Origin: Acidovorax sp.
GTDB lineage: Bacteria > Pseudomonadota > Gammaproteobacteria > Burkholderiales > Burkholderiaceae_C
Reading direction: 5' to 3'
Length of the DNA stretch: 43,157 nt
Assembly (NCBI RefSeq): GCF_021287135.1
Contig: NZ_JAJTBB010000037.1
Span: 1-43,157 of the forward strand
Part shown: one piece after another, positions 41,884-43,157 of the stretch
How the letters are laid out: every line of letters starts with the position of its first letter
Position numbering within the stretch: position 1 is the stretch's first letter
The notes under the pieces: generated by a model
Seen by the model: the letters and a program-made list of their open reading frames with translations, nothing else
Told to the model about the DNA's origin: nothing
The model's database searches: none
Translations under genes and position numbers: made by a program

Positions 41884-42900
41884 TCAGTCCACCTTGGCGC
41901 CGGAGGTCTTCACCACCTGCGCCCACTTCTTGTGTTCGCTGTCGATGTGCTTGGCGAACTCGGCGGGCGTGTTGCCGCCCGGGATGGCACCCTGGGCCAC
42001 CAGCCGCTCCTTCATGGCCGGTGTGGCGAGCGACTTGGCCACTTCCTGCTGGATGCGGTTCACGATGTCCTGCGGCGTGCCGGCCGGTGCCAGCAGGCCG
42101 AACCAGGAGCTGGCCTCATAGCCCTTGAGCGTGGGGCCGCCGGCTTCTTCCACCGTGGGCACATCGGGCAGCGCGCTGGAGCGCGTGGAACTCGTCACGG
42201 CCAATGCCGTGAGCTTGCCGCCCTTGATCTGCGCCAGCGCCGACGGCAGGTTGTCGAACATCACGTCCGCATTGCCGCCCACCATGTCCATCAGGGCCGG
42301 GCCCGAGCCGCGGTAGGGCAGGTGCAGCATGTAGGTGCCCGTCATGCTCTTGAACAGCTCGCCTGCCAGGTGGATGGACGTGCCGTTGCCGCTGGAGGCC
42401 ATGTTGAGCTTGCCCGGGTTGGCCTTGGCCACGCGGATGAAATCCTGCACGTTGTGCACGCCCATGCTCTTGGCCTTTTCGGCGTTCATCACCATCACGT
42501 TGGGCACGGCGGCCACCAGGGTGATCGGCACGAAGTCCTTGATGGGGTCGTAGGGCAGCTTGGCGTACAGCGCACGGTTGATGCCGTGCGTGCCCACGGT
42601 GCCCATGAGCAGGGTGTAGCCGTCGGGCAGCGATTTGGCCACCACCTCCGCGCCCACATTGCCGCCCGCGCCCGCGCGGTTGTCCACGATGAACTGCTGG
42701 CCAAAGGCCTTGGACAGCTCGGGCGCCATGGCGCGCGCGAGGATGTCGGTGGTGCCGCCCGGCGCAAAGGGCACGACGATGCGCACGGGCTTGGTGGGCC
42801 AGGGGGTTTGGGCATGGGCAGCGGACAGCAGCGTGGCGCAACCCAGGGCGGTGCACAGCAGCAGGGTTGCCGCGCGGCGGCTGGCGGTGGGGAACGTCAT
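41884..42900 (-). CDS. Bug/TctC-family periplasmic receptor
   Basis: A 338-residue solute receptor of tripartite tricarboxylate transporters. The signal peptide ends near AHAQ (about 31); [49 protein letters not shown] and [16 protein letters not shown] are canonical. The ligand is unknown. No TctA/TctB genes are adjacent, as is usual for the many orphan Bug proteins of Comamonadaceae. AAGGAAAA precedes the ATG. Confidence 0.95.
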   Translation of the reverse strand: MTFPTASRRAATLLLCTALGCATLLSAAHAQTPWPTKPVRIVVPFAPGGTTDILARAMAPELSKAFGQQFIVDNRAGAGGNVGAEVVAKSLPDGYTLLMGTVGTHGINRALYAKLPYDPIKDFVPITLVAAVPNVMVMNAEKAKSMGVHNVQDFIRVAKANPGKLNMASSGNGTSIHLAGELFKSMTGTYMLHLPYRGSGPALMDMVGGNADVMFDNLPSALAQIKGGKLTALAVTSSTRSSALPDVPTVEEAGGPTLKGYEASSWFGLLAPAGTPQDIVNRIQQEVAKSLATPAMKERLVAQGAIPGGNTPAEFAKHIDSEHKKWAQVVKTSGAKVD

Positions 42901-43032
42901 AGGGCGGTTTTCCTTTGGGGAGGGCTTCGTATGCATGCAAAGCTTTTTACGCGGCCCGTCGCGTTCCGTGCAGAGGGATTACCCCAAGGCCGCCTCCCAT
43001 CCTCTGCGCGCGGCACCCAAAAAAAAGGTTCT

Positions 43033-43157
43033 TCACGCATTCCCGGGGAACGCGGCCTTGATCTTGAGGAAGAAGTACTCGCAGTCACGGTAGCCATAAG
43101 CCATGCGCTTGATGACCTTGATGCGGTTGTTGATCCCCTCGAGCTGTCCGGTGTGCA
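43033..43157 (-). CDS. ISL3-family transposase, C-terminal end (cut by window edge)
   Basis: The last 40 codons of a transposase: LEGINNRIKVIKRMAYGY is the ISL3 C-terminal signature, followed by YFFLKIKAAFPGNA and a stop at 43033. The rest lies beyond 43157. GGTTCTTCACGCAT (about 43027-43040) just outside the stop could be part of the terminal inverted repeat, so the insertion sequence probably ends near 43020. Confidence 0.8.
   Translation of the reverse strand, partial: HTGQLEGINNRIKVIKRMAYGYRDCEYFFLKIKAAFPGNA

Overview
The window comes from a high-GC betaproteobacterium, most likely of the family Comamonadaceae (Acidovorax or a close relative). This rests on gene content (rsmI/yraN/diaA/dolP order, pilT–cNMP–pilU, DUF1840, a Bug receptor, a 2-aminobenzoyl-CoA type operon) and on several short palindromic repeat families that I associate with this family. 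No rRNA, tRNA or CRISPR array was found.

Region 1 (1 to about 10330) is an integrated P4-like phage satellite whose left end lies outside the window. It has an untranslated leader holding two copies of a sequence that flank their own reverse complement (the seqA/seqB/seqC logic of P4 CI-RNA immunity). A colinear replication block follows, with a degenerate Toprim protein and a large P-loop ATPase with a primase-like N-terminus. Then come an AT-richer two-gene cargo (a DUF2971 protein and a PF10137-type TIR protein, a candidate anti-phage pair), an Ogr/Delta zinc-finger activator coupled to a tyrosine integrase, and a repeat-rich right end.

Region 2 (10500-19765) is core chromosome: a truncated Hsp70-like ATPase, the rsmI / yraN-diaA-dolP cluster with divergent start codons that share one base, a 3-hydroxyisobutyrate-dehydrogenase-like reductase, the twitching-motility ATPases PilT and PilU with a cyclic-nucleotide-binding protein between them, and the PLP-homeostasis protein YggS.

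Region 3 (19766-33004) holds threonine aldolase, a TetR regulator translationally coupled to a LivK-type receptor, a divergent acyl-CoA synthetase followed by a single-chain biotin-dependent carboxylase, an AraC/LysE pair, a class V aminotransferase and a DUF445 membrane protein. It ends in an 830-bp element with long inverted arms.

Region 4 (33005-40073) is one tightly coupled minus-strand operon: FAD monooxygenase/old-yellow-enzyme fusion, MarR regulator, enoyl-CoA hydratase, acyl-CoA dehydrogenase, aryl-CoA ligase and RidA. It fits aerobic 2-aminobenzoate (anthranilate) breakdown through CoA thioesters, with salicylyl-CoA as the alternative. Its promoter looks near-leaderless and overlaps a perfect palindrome. 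Region 5 (40213-43157) has a cyclopropane-synthase-like methyltransferase overlapping a DUF1840 gene, a Bug-type receptor, and the end of an ISL3-family transposase.

A family of small palindromes (7-base arms, 7-base loop, flanks ATAGCT and GSCC-AATTTT) occurs six times. Four copies lie in frame inside protein genes, and three of those are read in the same frame.
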